A stretch of DNA of 64,000 nucleotides from Calliopum simillimum. Taxonomy: Eukaryota > Arthropoda > Insecta > Diptera > Lauxaniidae. The translations under genes and the position numbers were made by a program. Location of the stretch: contig OX638370.1 in NCBI GenBank assembly GCA_951812925.1, positions 1,078,001 through 1,142,000 of the forward strand, in the 5' to 3' direction. The notes beneath the pieces are model-generated. The model did no database searches and was not told the DNA's origin. It was given only the letters and a program-made list of their open reading frames with translations. Shown in pieces: positions 12,301 through 25,109 of the stretch (its first letter is position 1; every line of letters starts with the position of its first letter).

Positions 12301-15300
12301 ATCGCTGCGCTGCTTTTGTTGGTCAACAGGACATGGTATGATATTCAAGCGTTGCTGTTACCAAGTTAATTTAGTAAACAGTGTTGCTGCCACCTGAATT
12401 TAAGGTTTTTTATTTTGCCCCATGTTTTGTTTCTTCTTATTTTTTTCGCTTGGCAACAAAATTAATGAGCAGAAAACCTCTTCCGCCAACCAACAACAGC
12501 AACATGGTGTTGTTGATCCTTTCGTAAAAAGTGTTGCTTCGGCAAAAAACGTGTTTATCCTGCGTTAAGCTTCAAATGGGAATGTTTTTTCTGCTGCTCG
12601 CCTCCTGACAAACTTTTTTCCTATGTATATGTTTCTTAGTCGGGTTTTTGCTTTTGGCCAGCTATCGTTGTGGTACTTTGGTCTCTAATAACTTTATCGC
12701 AATTGTCGCGACAAAAATTATTCCATGCAAGTCGCGCATGCTGGGGAAAAACACGTTTTCAGTGTTGCACACGTTTTCAGTTGTATTTTTCCCCTTCCGT
12801 TTTTCTTGTCATTTATCATTGTGTGCCGCTTCGAAAACGTCTCCGTTGCAGAGCGCGCATAATGCGGTATCCGCTTTCTAAAGCAGCAGCAGCATCAGTA
12901 ACAACAACAACAACAGCAGCAGCTGCTAACATGAGTTTTGGTTTTCTCGGCTTTACCCTCGAAGGAGGGGGGAGGTAAAGAAGGTGAAATGTTACTGCTT
13001 TTTGCTCCCTTATTTGTATTGTTTTTGAATTCAGTTTTTTTTCTTCTCGCCTGTAAATGAGTTTGTGTGACCATGCATTTGTTTTTTTTTTTGTTTATGT
13101 ATGTGTGCTTTTCTAATTTATGTTTGATACGCGCGCACAGTAAACAGGATCTTCCTGTAGTTTTACACTGAAATCAAAAAAAATCAAAACGAAAAAAAAA
13201 AAAAAATAAAAAATTGTAAAAATTTTTATGGCACCTTAATAAATCATAAGAAATTAAAAAAAAAAAAAAAAACACATTTCTAAACCAACAAAGGGAGTAA
13301 AAATAAAGCAACGTATAACTCTTTCTTGTCTTGATCGAAAACAGCGTGTTATTCTCAGTGTTAATAATTTTTAGTTTTAAATTTTAACTCAAAGAATTTT
13401 TTATTCAAGATAATATTTAATTTATTAACCATTATACTTTTTCTGTTTTCGAATAAACGCTGCAAATATATATATTTTTTTTGATTTTAATTGTTTTTTT
13501 TAGAACAGAAAATGATTTATATTATTTGCTACCAACAAGCTGATCCATGACATTGTTGGTTTGAGCTTACTGTTCAATATTTTTATGTAAAAACACTAAT
13601 AAAATCACAAAAATAATGCAAAATCCATAAAAAAAAACCAAAATTTGTTGGAAGACTGGTTTTCGTCACTAGCTTCGGAAGCCACTATAAGTCAGTTCTT
13701 ATCAGACGCATTTGCCGACATCCAAAAAATCTTTTCAAGCATACTACCTATATATGTATCTAATTTTTAGTATAGATTTGATGATGACCACACCAGCAAG
13801 CTCAAACCAACAATGTCATCTTATCCATGCTTGTTGAACTATTACAAATATACTGTTTTAATCTTATTTCTTGCTTAATTCACTGCTTTCTTTGTTGTAT
13901 GAAATATTTTGCATAAAAGAACAAGTGCAGATTTCAAATTTTTGGAAAATATTCCCACAAGCTCTTTCGTATTTGCCTTTAAGAGCACACCAGATCAAAA
14001 AACAAAAAAAAAAGTTGCATTTTGGATTGGAGTTACATTTTACCACACTTTATTTGCATGGAATTTCGGCAATTGTTTTTGTAATAGTCGACATTGTCAA
14101 ATTCAAATTTGCTTTTTTGTTTTACATCTGCTGCTTTCTTATGGGGATCGATTAAAGCCAACGCAACAGCCAAACCAGTTGTCTTTCTGTCTTTCCATGG
14201 AATCGATTCATATTAACATGGGTGTATTTTTTTTTCTTGCTTTCCTACGCTGTCTCATAGAGTGAACCTGAAAGACACAAATTTCGCATTCGTAAACGCA
14301 AACAGTGTAAGATCACTGAATAGCAAGTTTGTTATGAAGTGCATTACATAGTTCTTGGAAATTTTTTGTGTCGAATTGCACAATACTTGTGCTTTCGCTT
14401 AATTTTAAACTAAATCCACCCTAATAAACATAGATATAAACTGGTTTCCGCAACAAGCAAGTTTTGTTAGTTGTCAACGAAACTGAATTTCTTGCTAGGT
14501 TTCTTTGAGTATCTTCTTTTTTCTGAAATTTTTTTTTTTATTGGATTTTTAGCTTTCAGATGCTTAGTCCCATGTCCATGTTGTCTGCCGCGGTTTAAGT
14601 TTACAGTTTTCTGTATTATCTGTTTTTATATTCATTATTCGTTTTCTATTAACAAATACAACAACAAGAACAACAAGAACAACGAGAACAACAGCAAAAA
14701 TAGCAGAAAATGATGAGTCCTTTCGTAGCTTCTAATTCTAAATGCTTGTCGTTGTCGTATTCGTTGCTGTTGCTGCTGCTGCTGCTGTTTTTGTTGCATA
14801 CTTTTAGGGCAATTGGTTTTTTTTTTTGTGTTTATGTTTCTCTTATCATACTGCTACTGTTGTTGTTGTTTTTAGTAATGCTTTGTCCTTTTACGTGTTT
14901 TAGCTGAATTCCCGTATAATCTTCATTTAGTTTTATTTTAATGTTTTTTGTTGCTTTTCTTTGTTTTTTATTTTTATTTTTCATTTCATTGAAATGCATC
15001 GCAATTTTGTCTCGTTTTGTTTTCACGGTTTTGTCTTCTCAACTGTTATACATTTCATTTTCTTTTTTCGGTTGTTACAATTTTTGTTATTATTCTATGG
15101 CAATTTCCTATTCTTATCCTTATGGTCCTGTAACAGTTTTTCTTGAGTGTTGCAAATGGTTTTGTTTTATAATAAGAAGGTTTTTAATCGGTGTTTTGTA
15201 GTTTTATTTTTTGTTGTTCACTGTTGATTTAAAATTTTCGTTTCGCTTAAAAGTGCCTAACTGAAATTTCTAACTACCCATTTTTATCTCTTTGTTTTTT

Positions 15301-17290
15301 GTGTTACTTCTGAAGCTCTCCAGAAGTCAAAATCTTTCTCGAAATCAATTTTCTCACATTAGGAGAACTGCACTTAACACATTCGGTTATTTATCAATAA
15401 TAGCTTTCCTGCACCGATAAAGTCCCACACAAAAAGCCACCTTAAAATGGTCGTGTCAGTCAACAGAAATTTATCACCAAAATAACTTTTTCATGAAATT
15501 TTCTGTTAAAAAATCCCTCACATCAGATCTCAATCACTTTCGAAATTCAATTACTTAACTATCTACGTATACATTTCCCCATAGATGTCGCTGTCATTTA
15601 CTATTCAGTCGATTGATTCGAATCGAGTTGTCTCAATCAAAAATCAAACACGAACTAACAACGCACAACCTAATTTTAACTTTAATCCTGGTGTCATCCT
15701 TTGTACAACCTTCTCAATCTTGTCTGCTATGTATGTCAATGTGTTTATTTGTAAGTGTTGCCACCCTTTTATTTTTTGTCACATCTTAACCAGCCCTAAG
15801 CTTGATGTTTTGTTGTTGCTACTAATTTCGACGACCATTAAGTCGAAATTTGTGCACACTTAGCAGGCGATTACATTTCCGTTTACTTATACTATTGTGC
15901 TGCTTAATGCGATCTGCCATTGTGTATTCATTTGCACACTTACGTACGAATATTAACATATATAGCATTTACACAATTGGTATTAGTTTTCTCAGAACAG
16001 CTCGATGTGACTTTACCGAACTAACTTGCCGACTAATGAATAAATGCGCTGTAATTTGTCATAAAAACTACAAAAATACACACAGACGCATAATAACATA
16101 TTAATTAAACATTGCATACGCAGTGGGTTCTTCTTCAATTTACATGTAATTAAATGTAAAAAGGGATGAAAAGGTCACTGAATAAAGTTTGACAATACAG
16201 GAACAATAACTTCCTCATAAAGTCAAATAAAATTTGTCGTTGTAGTCCTACTGGACACTCAGAATGCAACACTTGAAACATTTCAATGTAATAAAACAGA
16301 GTTGTAGGTTCTCCTTAGATTTTAATTAAAGCCAAGCTGCCGGTTTCATCTCATTAATATTGCGTTAAGCCCCCTTACTCGTAATTATGTCAGGTACTAC
16401 GATGCCCGAAGTAACCTTAAAACTTTTAACTTATCATATGACTAACATTTTAGGGCCCTCACATCCAGCCTTTGCTTTATGCGAAACCGCGCATTGATAT
16501 GCATTCCAAGTTGCCATGTCACAATTCTTGACTTATGATAATTTTGTTGGTTCAACGTAAATTACAACGTTCAACTGTGCGTCGAAGAAAGCGACTGGAA
16601 AATGCTGAGGTTACATTGACGTCGTATAGATATCATCATTTGCAGCAACATCTCCACACCGCGCTGGCAACGTCTTAACAAGAAGGATCATCAAATGTTA
16701 TGCAAAATGATTATAATAAAGAGAATCCCATTACAGTGGTACAGTGGAGGTGTTGGGCTCACGTATGTGTCATTCAACGCTTATTTATGTACATGATAAA
16801 CATTTTAGGATAAATTACGCATCAAGTTAATTGTTGGCAGAATTTAATTTAGTTTAGCATCCCTATGTGTGAACTACATTAAATTGGATGACTTGTGATG
16901 AATTCATCTTGAATGAAAAAAATAAAAAATATCATAAGAACACACACAGAAGGACATAAAAAAAGGTAAAATGGAAATTATCTTTGGCTCTAACAAAATT
17001 GTCTTTACCATTCTGCTTCATGCTTAGCATAACAAGGATTGACGCTCGCCCTCCGATTTCGCTGATATTCGGTATATGGTTTCGTTTCATTCCAATACTG
17101 ATGAAAGTTATATAACAAAATTTGCGATTTTTTTTTTTGTTTATTTTGGAGACGAGCAAAAAGTGGAAAATCGGTAAATTGTGACAACATAACTTCCCAT
17201 AATTGCCCATAACTTGAACATTTCTTAACCGATTTTCATGTTCTGACCATTTTGGAACACATTGAATCAGGCTATTTCGTATTTAGTACT
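9400..17290. other. Long non-coding stretch, probable ttv intron
   Basis: No exon, RNA gene or clear mobile element recognised on either strand. It holds trinucleotide-rich patches (CAG/CAA repeats at 12885-12930; CAA and GTT/GCT runs near 14650-14800) and A/T homopolymers (13190-13210, 13255-13272). The open frames in 13860-15200 are low-complexity Phe/Leu-rich translations of T-rich DNA and are not credible proteins. Confidence 0.5.
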
Positions 17291-17292
17291 AT

Positions 17293-17698
17293 TTTAATAC
17301 CCCACACCCAGAGTATATTAACTCTGTCCTTCCGTTTGAAACGCAGAGAAGGAGGCGTGGCAGGCAAAATATTCACGGCAATGCAACCAAAATACACTTA
17401 AATACTACGAACGGTAAGCGCAAGCTCGAGAAAAAACAAGGTGAAATCGGACAAGAGGGCGTGGTACCTCCTATATAAGCAAAACCTTCAAAACACTATA
17501 CTGAAAGCGTTTTTTGAAATAATCGAACTAAATTTTATTCAGACTTAAAGAACTAATAGTGCAAGCTCTGAGCAAAAACTGGGTGAACTCGGACAAAAGG
17601 GCGTGGTACCTCGCATATAAAAAAAAATTTTATTATACTTCAGTGTAGCGTATTTAATGTTTGGACAGGCCAAAACTACACCCTTACTAGTTGTACTT
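17293..17698 (-). repeat. Interspersed repeat family A, copy 3 (inverted)
   Basis: In + orientation it begins with 'accccacacccagagtata' and 'gaaggaggcgtggcagg' (the family tail reversed) and ends with 'ggacaggccaaaactacacc' and 'cttactagtt' (the family head reversed). Two internal blocks contain 'aagggcgtggtacctc'. The order is that of copy 5 at 39392-40262, but about 470 bases shorter. Confidence 0.75.
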
Positions 17699-17742
17699 AA
17701 ATTATAAAAAAAGCCCCCAATTTTTTGACCTTCCAGCATATA

Positions 17743-18535
17743 TTGTGTGGAAAAAAGCTTTTATATGAACCAAAAATTAAGATGGTATGTTTTATGATTT
17801 CGAACTTATGATTTTATGAACTTTTTAAAACATGAAATTGACCGAAACTGCATCACAGGTCATGTTCTGCTCTATTTAAGAAAGGTATCATAATAAATCA
17901 AGCTATTAGCAAAAACTACATGGTATATGCTAAAAAGTACTACTTTTTTAGTACTAAGATTAATAATAACGCTCCATGGTCTACTTTCTACACAGAGAAA
18001 ACAACATTGTCAAAAGTGTCAGAAACAACGTTGCGACCCAAATTTTGAGTATGGCTCGTTCGTCGCAATTTTAACAACACGCGTTGTTAAATGAATTTCA
18101 ACTACGTCCGTGAATGATTTAACAACGCACCATACAAATATGACCTTGGAGCGTTGTTAAATCCAAATCTGCAACGAAACGTAGTTAAAATATTCACGAA
18201 CGTGATAGTAACTCATTTAGCAACGGAAGTTATGCTTGTTTTCTTCGCTTCTTCTTCTAAAATATTTTTTATGGAAAGAAGACAAAACTATTATTCACAT
18301 GAATCTAATACAAAAATGGTATCTTGATCGGATTACGAGTTAAAGTTTTTTTTAATATTTCAAAATATACACCACCGTGTGCTGTATAACATACCATCTT
18401 AATTTTTGGTTCATATGAAAGTTAATTTTCTTTTCTTTCCACAAAATGTATTTTCAAAGGTCGCATTGTAGATCATGGAGCGTTTTTTGGAATTTTAGTA
18501 CTAAAATAGGCTAAATTTATTACTTTTTGCCAAAT
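17743..18535. repeat. Complex inverted-repeat element
   Basis: 17743-17796 and 18388-18446 are inverted copies (shared core GAACCAAAAATTAAGATGGT and its complement). 17937-17985 and 18465-18535 are a second inverted pair (core CGCTCCATG(G/A)TCTAC). The two pairs cross rather than nest. The central part (about 17995-18250) is rich in GCGTTGTTAAAT and its complement TTTAACAACGC and begins and ends with complementary 'gaaaacaa'/'ttgttttc'. Probably one or more foldback/MITE insertions, one inside another. Confidence 0.55.
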
Positions 18536-18539
18536 ACGA

Positions 18540-19900
18540 AAAATTTGCCTTGTGCTTATGTTTTTTTTTATTTTAAATGCTTCGGTTTAAGTAATGAAAA
18601 CAAACAGATCTAAAGGGCAACAGACTAATTTTTTATTTATCGTATTATGTAATTATAACTTCACCTGCAATTGCATTACATACAAAAATGTAAAGCAAAG
18701 TAAACCTGCTGAATGTGAGAAACAACATGTAAATAAGCAGAAAACAAACAAAAATCAACAATAAAAGTTAACCAACAACAGAAAGAAAACAAAAAGAGAA
18801 ATGGAAGAACAAAAAAAAAAAAACAACTACAAAATGGCAGGAAATCATTTAATTAAACTCAACTAAGCAGCGCCATCTAGCGTACTCTGGCTGAATGTTT
18901 AAAACACTTGCTTAATTGCTTGAATACACATACACAGAACAGCCACACACACACTTACACATAATAAAACATACCTGGAGGTTGTGAAAAAACACAAACA
19001 AAAAAAAACAGGAGAAAAAGCAAAGAAATGAAAACAGGAAAAACCTGAGAAACAGCGCAATGGTAGAGAATAATTGTACGCGCTCCTTGCAAGCATCCTG
19101 TGCAAGGATCACTGACCTGTGAATGACGATGGGTATACGAGTCTATTTAACAGCTGCGGGCGTTTTTCACTGATTGTACATTTATATATACAACTACTGA
19201 GTATGTGTGCATCTGTAGGCCACAAGTGTATGTGTATATTTTTGTTTTTCTGGTTTTGTTAATTTTCTTGACTATGTGTGTGTATCTTTGTTTGTGTGTG
19301 TGTGCATTGTGCAACGTTTGCATACGTGATTTTAAGCTGTTTTTACTTATACAGAGTGCTTGTCTTCGTTAGAAGTGAAAAATTGAGTAAAATTCATTAA
19401 ACAATAGAAAAAAATTATCTCTCTGAAGTAAAAAGCAGTCTGATAAATCACTGGCAAATATCTCAAAAACCTTGCAAAAATGAGCTTTATTATTAAACTA
19501 AGCTTGTCACTGCAATTTCAATAAAAAAAATCTCGAGTTAAATTAAAACTTGTTGATCGTTTCTAAATCACTCGTACCCAAATTGGAAACATTTTTTTTT
19601 TATTCAAGGATAACAAAGTAAAAATGTCAAATATCGAAGATCCTTATCTTCCTATATAAAGATAAAGACGAAGGGTCGATTTTAAGTCCGCGGAATGGCG
19701 GGTAAGGAGTGGAAATATAAATACAAATTTATTTTTCCTTTTCATTTCATTTCATTTTTCGGGACAATAATCCTTGAATTATCGTCAACCAAACAAGTCA
19801 GTCTGGAATAAAATTTGATTAAAAAATTAAAATACATGTAGTATTATCGCGGGTTTTTGGATCTATCTGCAGTCGAGACGAAGATGGATTATTCACTCGA
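18540..19900. other. Non-coding stretch
   Basis: No gene seen. Contains short CA/GT microsatellite patches (near 18940-18955 and 19270-19305). Confidence 0.5.
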
Positions 19901-19904
19901 ATTG

Positions 19905-20390
19905 TTACTATCGAGAAGTATCGAAAAACAACTGACCATAGGTAACAGTCAAAAAGTATCGAAAAGCATCTAAAGTATCGATTACAATCGAAAAGCATCT
20001 AAACTATCGGTAAAAGTTAAAAAATATTGGAAATGTCTCTAAAAGTCCGAAAGTATTGAAAAAAATCTAAAATATCGATAACGATCCAAATATATCGAAA
20101 AACATCTAAATTATCAATAAAAGTCGAAAAGTATCGAAAAACGTCTAATATATCGGTAAAACTCCAAAAATATCGAATAGCATCTAAAATATCGGCAAAA
20201 GTTGAAAAGTATCGAATAAGCTCTAAAATAATGCGAAATGTCAAGAAGTATCAAAAAACATCTAAATTATCGGCAAAAGTCCTTAAGTATCGAAAAAAAT
20301 CTTAAGTATCGATAATGTCGAAAAACATTGAAATACATCAAAGAAATCGCTAAGTCTTGAGGTATCAAAAAACTTTTTAAATGTCAGTGC
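19905..20390 (+). repeat. 39-bp-type minisatellite, array 1 (degenerate)
   Basis: Tandem degenerate units made of AAGTATCGAAAAACATCTAA followed by a variable ATATCGGTAAAAGTC-like part. The unit resembles that of array 2 at 34645-35822 but is more diverged and has indels. Immediately after it lies a unique tail that is shared with array 2. Open frames across it (for example 20017-20244 on -) are by-products of the repeat period. Confidence 0.8.
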
Positions 20391-20660
20391 AGAACGTCGA
20401 CAGAGTGCAACGAAACAGGTTATTGCAAGCAAAAGAAAATCACAACAAAAATAAAATCTGTCACATGCACACAGCGTTACATTGTTATTGTTGTATTTTA
20501 AAATTTGATCCTGTTTTAATGGAAACTTATGAGGAAATGTGGGCATTCTACATCATTGGACCTTTCATACTTTTAAAAAAAGAAATCGATATTCGGTTAA
20601 ATAGTAAGCTGGTAAAATGGGGCAAAATATTAAAGTTTGTAACTTTTCATGTAAATATTG
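20388..20660 (+). mobile_element. Unique tail shared by the two minisatellite loci, copy 1
   Basis: Begins GTGCAGAACGTCGACAGAGT and continues CAACGAAACAGG, then tracks 35821-36150 with gaps: 'tgcaagcaa', a GTTGTTGT-type stretch, 'tttgatcctgtttt', then 'ggNaacttatgagg', and an 'aagNNggtNa...gggg(c)gcaaa' block. Two unlinked minisatellite arrays sharing one unique flank means array plus tail moved, or were copied, together. The 139-aa open frame across this copy is not preserved in frame in copy 2. Confidence 0.65.
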
Positions 20661-21640
20661 AATTTGCGATAGAAAAAAAAAACAACAATTACAACGATCA
20701 TTTATGCACCCAGTATATTAATTTTTGCAACAGTCTACAATTTATCTCATGCAACAATCAACCTGAACACAAGTTCGTAAGGCATGCATCTTCAATGTGA
20801 AAAAAAAAAATGTTATTTATGTGGGTGGGTTTATTACTCAAGCTGGACCACAAATCAAAATAATTGCTTACATTTTACATTACATGCACTTTATAAAAAA
20901 TTCAAGCTTAAAGTGAAGACGGTTGGTGGGGTAGTGCATAGAAATAGTTGAAATAAATTGTAGGTTTCGAGTTTCGTTAATCTGTGTTAACAAATCGCAT
21001 CCCCCCAAAGCTACAGCATAAAAATTAAAATAAGCCAATAAACCAAATAAAAACTAATGTGACAACTTAAAAATTTCCTTTAACAGGAGCAAAAAGTGTT
21101 AGCGAAAAATTACTGCAAAATTGGGGTCGCCATTGGCGTCATTATTACAAATTTTCACAAATTTCTGTAATTTTTGCAACAATATTTCACAAAAATGAAC
21201 GAAAGCAAAAACATAATTTTGAAACTGAAACTTCTTCTCGTTAAGCTGAGCAGCAGCTTAGCTAGCGGGCGGCAGGAACAGCATTACCTCAGATGCGTTG
21301 CCTTAATCCACAATATCCTTGGCATGGCTGGCTACACTGTTCTTCGTGGAAGCTTCTCTGGTATTTCTGCTCATTCATTGCAATTGATGAGCTTTGCAAA
21401 ATTCCACAAAACTTTGGCGAAACACGCAATGCAAGCAAAATAAATGAGCAGATTTCATAGGTAACAGTTGCACACACACACACACATACATACAGGCCAA
21501 TGCAGGTAGGTGGTCTTAATTTGAACTGCATACTTATAGAGTAAACGGTAAATTGTAAAATAAACTTGCAAGACTACTACACGTAAAAAATATTTTTCTT
21601 TATTTGCAAGAAATTAAAAAAATTACTAAATTTCTATTTT
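20661..21640. other. Non-coding stretch
   Basis: No recognisable gene. An 89-codon frame at 21174-21443 has no recognisable motif and no splice or homology support. A CA microsatellite lies at about 21473-21486. Confidence 0.45.
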
Positions 21641-21830
21641 GGCTTTATTTCCTATGATGTTAATTAAGTTTTGTAAACCACATATCTTTTGGAAATAAAG
21701 CCATAATTTTAGGAAAAAACGCCAGCAAAATTTTTGGCTTCATTTCCAAATCAAAATATAGCGTCAGAATTTTGTATGGAAACATTGCTGCCTTTATTTC
21801 CAACAAATCTTCTGGCGTTTTTTCCGGGAG
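21641..21830. repeat. Short palindromic repeat cluster (GGAAATAAAGCC)
   Basis: GG(C/A)TTTATTTCC-like 12-mers occur at 21641-21652, 21736-21747 and 21790-21801, with the inverted form GGAAATAAAGCC at 21692-21703. GGAAAAAACGCCAG near 21713 is mirrored by CTGGCGTTTTTTCC near 21812-21825. Likely the core of a small MITE. Confidence 0.45.
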
Positions 21831-21834
21831 CCAC

Positions 21835-21965
21835 TAAAACAGTGATTTCCAACTCCTATGCCCACGGGCACTTGAGCTTCTGTGCTTTAAAACTTTCCGT
21901 GTACGTATTCACTCACAGATAAGCGTTCAACTGTATCAGTAGTTGTGAAGATCTGAGTCACTTGC
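21835..21965 (+). repeat. Interspersed repeat family B, copy 3 (partial)
   Basis: Shares 'cctatgcccacgggc', 'ctttccgt(g/a)tacgtatt', 'cacagataagcgttcaa' and 'tagttgtg(a/c)agatctg' with the reverse complement of about 1540-1660 in copy 1. Only this end of the family is present. Confidence 0.6.
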
Positions 21966-23790
21966 TTGCAGCTTATGCAAAATATAAAAGCTTTTTATGA
22001 GCTTTTATGCATTGACAAAATTCGTTAGTATTAGATATGGTTATCACTGCACTGAAACAATGCAACAGCATAGTAACAAGAACTAATAAATTCTATATTT
22101 GAAATGTTAAAATTTTTTCACCGTGTACTCACAAGTTCTGAAGTTAATATCATCTGCAACTGCAGCAATAGCAAAACATACTTGAGCAGCACCAGCATTT
22201 AACTGCTGTTTGTGTGTGTGGGGGGTCAACCATTATAGAGAAGTAAAATGGACAGACGGACGGATACTCTTGGGCAGCTTTAGGGCGCGCACTCATTGCG
22301 CTTAAATTCTCAATGAATGTAATTTTGGTTGAATGACTCTAATCCTTGGCAGCTCTTTACATTTGTTACTGCTGCTCTTTTGTATAGTATGCCTTACAAT
22401 TTTGTTGCTGTTTTTGTTGTTGTTGTTGTTAGTGGTGGTGGTATTTAACTCTCATTGTGTGGTAGTGGCAGCAGTAGTGCCGTTTTTATGCACTTAAGAC
22501 TCAACGATCCCGATTCCCGATTTGGTTTGGTGTTTTGAGTTCATTTTGCCAAGTCTTGTTTGCGGTAGTGCCATTGCCTCGTTCTTGCCAGAAACGTTTT
22601 TCTAATGACCTGTTTCAACTACGTTCCGCTTCCTCCACCTTCTTGCAATGAGCTTCGTTTTATGCTACTTCACTTGTTGTGGCAGGTTTATTATGAGAGT
22701 TTTCAATGCGAAATTTTGTGAAAAACACAAACCATTTTCGTTTTTTGAGGAATTTAATGATTTTCTAATCATTTCTCGATATTTTTATATTTTTGGTAAG
22801 TTCAAGCTGAAAATTCGTCAAATGAAATGAAATCATTCGATCTTGAAAATCCAAACAGAATACTAAAAATGTGTTAAATAAATTTTCATCCTAAAAAAAT
22901 AACATAAAACAAAGAAGTTGTATCCTTTACATTTGGCGCCCAACGTAGGAATCAAATTTTTTGCAACGCAACTCAAATATTTTCGCACTTTTCTTTGTTC
23001 TTCTTAAACTTTATGTTATTCTCTCAATTTGTTTTTCGTTTGTGCAAATAAAAGCATTTAAACGGAAGAAAATAAACTTTTTTCAAGCAAAGCATTCTTA
23101 AGAAAGTGTTCTGAATTTGAATGACAATTGAAGTTATTGATACTAATTAAGTTTTTCCTACCGAGTATACATATATATTTTCCTGTCTCTTTTTCACACA
23201 TTCAACTGCAAGCGTTGATTTTTAATTTTTTTTTTGTTATTTTGTTTCTCCCGTGAGATATTTGTCTGCTTCACAACCTTTTAAAAGCGCAGCAAAAGCA
23301 TTTTTGGAACATTTTCTGCTGATTTTGCTTCTTTCAATTCCCTTGCCGGCATGCGCTGCATTCAACTTTCGTTTTAAATCTCGCTACTACACCCAAAACC
23401 CACCCACTACTTGGAACACTTCTCTCAAGCTTTATAACTGAGTAGAAATTGTTAAAATATTTTCTGACCACAGAAGAAGAAGAATAGAGGAAAATACGCG
23501 ACCAACGTTGGACCAGCCAGCACACCAACACATGTACATGTATACATAGCTCCCGACCGACTTACATGGATGATGATTTTGTTAGTTGCATCGATGTATC
23601 TCTATGTGTGTGTGTGTGGTGCGTTGTGTTATACCTTTACTATATTTGTATGTGTGTACTTTGGTACTGCAGTAGCAACACCGACAGCAGTAATGCCAGC
23701 ACCATCTAGAGAATAAAGAATGAGGATCAGAATACAATTTTCCGCGCAACTAAACTCGTAAACTTTTTCATAAATGCAACTCAAAAATAT
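21966..23790. other. Non-coding stretch
   Basis: No gene recognised. Simple-sequence patches (GTT repeats near 22400-22430; TGTG runs near 23604-23616) only. Confidence 0.5.
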
Positions 23791-23793
23791 ATA

Positions 23794-25041
23794 CGAGGGG
23801 CCTAACAAAAGTTCGCTTAGTTGAATTGAAAAAACTTTTAAATTTAATTTTTTAAATTTATAACTTTATTCTTCATCTATTTGTATTTTTTCAACGTAAT
23901 CGCCATTTATTTTGATACATTTTTGAAGTCGATAAATCCATCTTGAAAAACAGTTTTCAAAATCGGCTTTTTGCAGTTTTGCAATTTCATCATTAACCGC
24001 ATTTATTATCTCGTCATTGCTGTTGAAGACTCTCCCTCTGAAATTTTTTTTATTTTTGGAAACAACCAGAAGTCACAAGGCGCTAGATCTGAAGAATAAG
24101 GTGCGGGTCGAATTTCTTCGATGCCTGAAAGCGCAACAAAATCGGTCGTTTTTTCAGCAGTGTGCGCTGGCGTTTCCAAATAAATTTTGGAAGACTTCTG
24201 GTAAACAGGTTTCAGTATACCACTTAGCAGTAACCGTCTGACCTTTTTCAAAGGAATAGCAGCTACAACTTTCTCTGTGGTGAAGTAAACTGGCATCATT
24301 ACTTTTTTTGCTGACTTTATTTTGCTTTACTTTAACAGGTGGACTTGCTTTTTCTGGGCTCCATGCCATGGATTGTTGTTTGGTTTCAGGGTCGTACTTC
24401 TAAAACCATGCTTCTTCACCTGTTACGATTTTTTTGAAGGTGTTAGACTCTCCGTTTTTGAATTTTTCAAGAAAATACTTAGCGAAACGCACACGTGCCT
24501 CTTTTTGAGCATCACTTAAAATTCTAGGAACCCATCGTGCAGATTTCTCCGCGTATCCAAGATCATTTTTTAATATTTGCGATACAGCCATGGCATTCAA
24601 GCCCAGTTCCTCAGCAATGATTTCCTGGGTCAATAAATTTTAGACTTAACCAGCGCTACACATTCATAATCAGTCGAAGATTTTGGGCGGCCTTCTCGAG
24701 GTTCGTCCTCCACAGAAAAATGACCTGTCTGGAATCTTCGGAACTACTTTGAAATAGTCATGAGGGATGGCGCATTAACTTCAAATGCTATTTGGCATTC
24801 ATTAAATATTTCCATAGGCTTGAGCTGACCTCGAAATCCAAAAAGAATAGCAAACCGTTGGCATTGGAATATCTGCTGACATTGTTTCACGAATTTTACG
24901 TTTTCTTCTCTCCATTTTGACCGATCTTTCTGAAAATTAAAATGATATATCGTAAGACTATAACAAATAATACGCAATTTTTTGATTTACTAAAAATTTA
25001 TAACATGACACCAACTAAGCGAACTTTTGTTAGGCCCTACG
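23794..25041 (-). mobile_element. mariner-family transposon, decayed copy with intact ends
   Basis: The ends GGGCCTAACAAAAGTTCGCT (left, near 23798-23818) and its inverted match (right, near 25014-25036) form a terminal inverted repeat of about 30 bp with mismatches only at the outermost bases. Both ends are flanked by TA (23792-23793 and 25042-25043), the usual mariner target duplication. The length of about 1.25 kb is normal for mariner. The transposase inside is on the - strand and broken. It lies about 1 kb upstream of the first visible ttv exon. Confidence 0.85.
24006..24977 (-). pseudogene. mariner transposase, multiply frameshifted
   Basis: Similarity is spread over several frames. 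The N-terminal HTH region lies near 24744-24930. A helix-turn-helix/linker segment with VSQILKNDLGYAEKSARWVP and the first catalytic block VTGEEAWF is at 24400-24633. A C-terminal block PAHTAEKTTDF...PYSSDLAPCDFWLF is at 24006-24299. The spacing to the last Asp fits the DD34D signature. The residues aligned with the second catalytic Asp (usually HDNAPAH) read YLETPAH, so that Asp is lost, and the first block has GEE in place of GDE. The copy cannot encode an active enzyme. Confidence 0.8.
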
Positions 25042-25109
25042 TATATATTTTTCATACATATATATTCGCATTTTTGTGTTTTTTTTTTTCTTGGTCTTTA
25101 GCGTCTATA

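Noticed and set aside
13860..15200. Cluster of Phe/Leu-rich open frames that could suggest membrane proteins
   Set aside because: Translations of T-rich intronic DNA, overlapping in several frames with no conserved motif.
20381..20800. 139-codon open frame after minisatellite array 1
   Set aside because: The homologous tail at 35821-36150 reads in a different frame across the conserved block and does not preserve the protein.
21174..21443. 89-codon frame starting MQQYFTKMNESKN
   Set aside because: No recognisable domain, no splice context and no second copy; kept only as a non-coding note.
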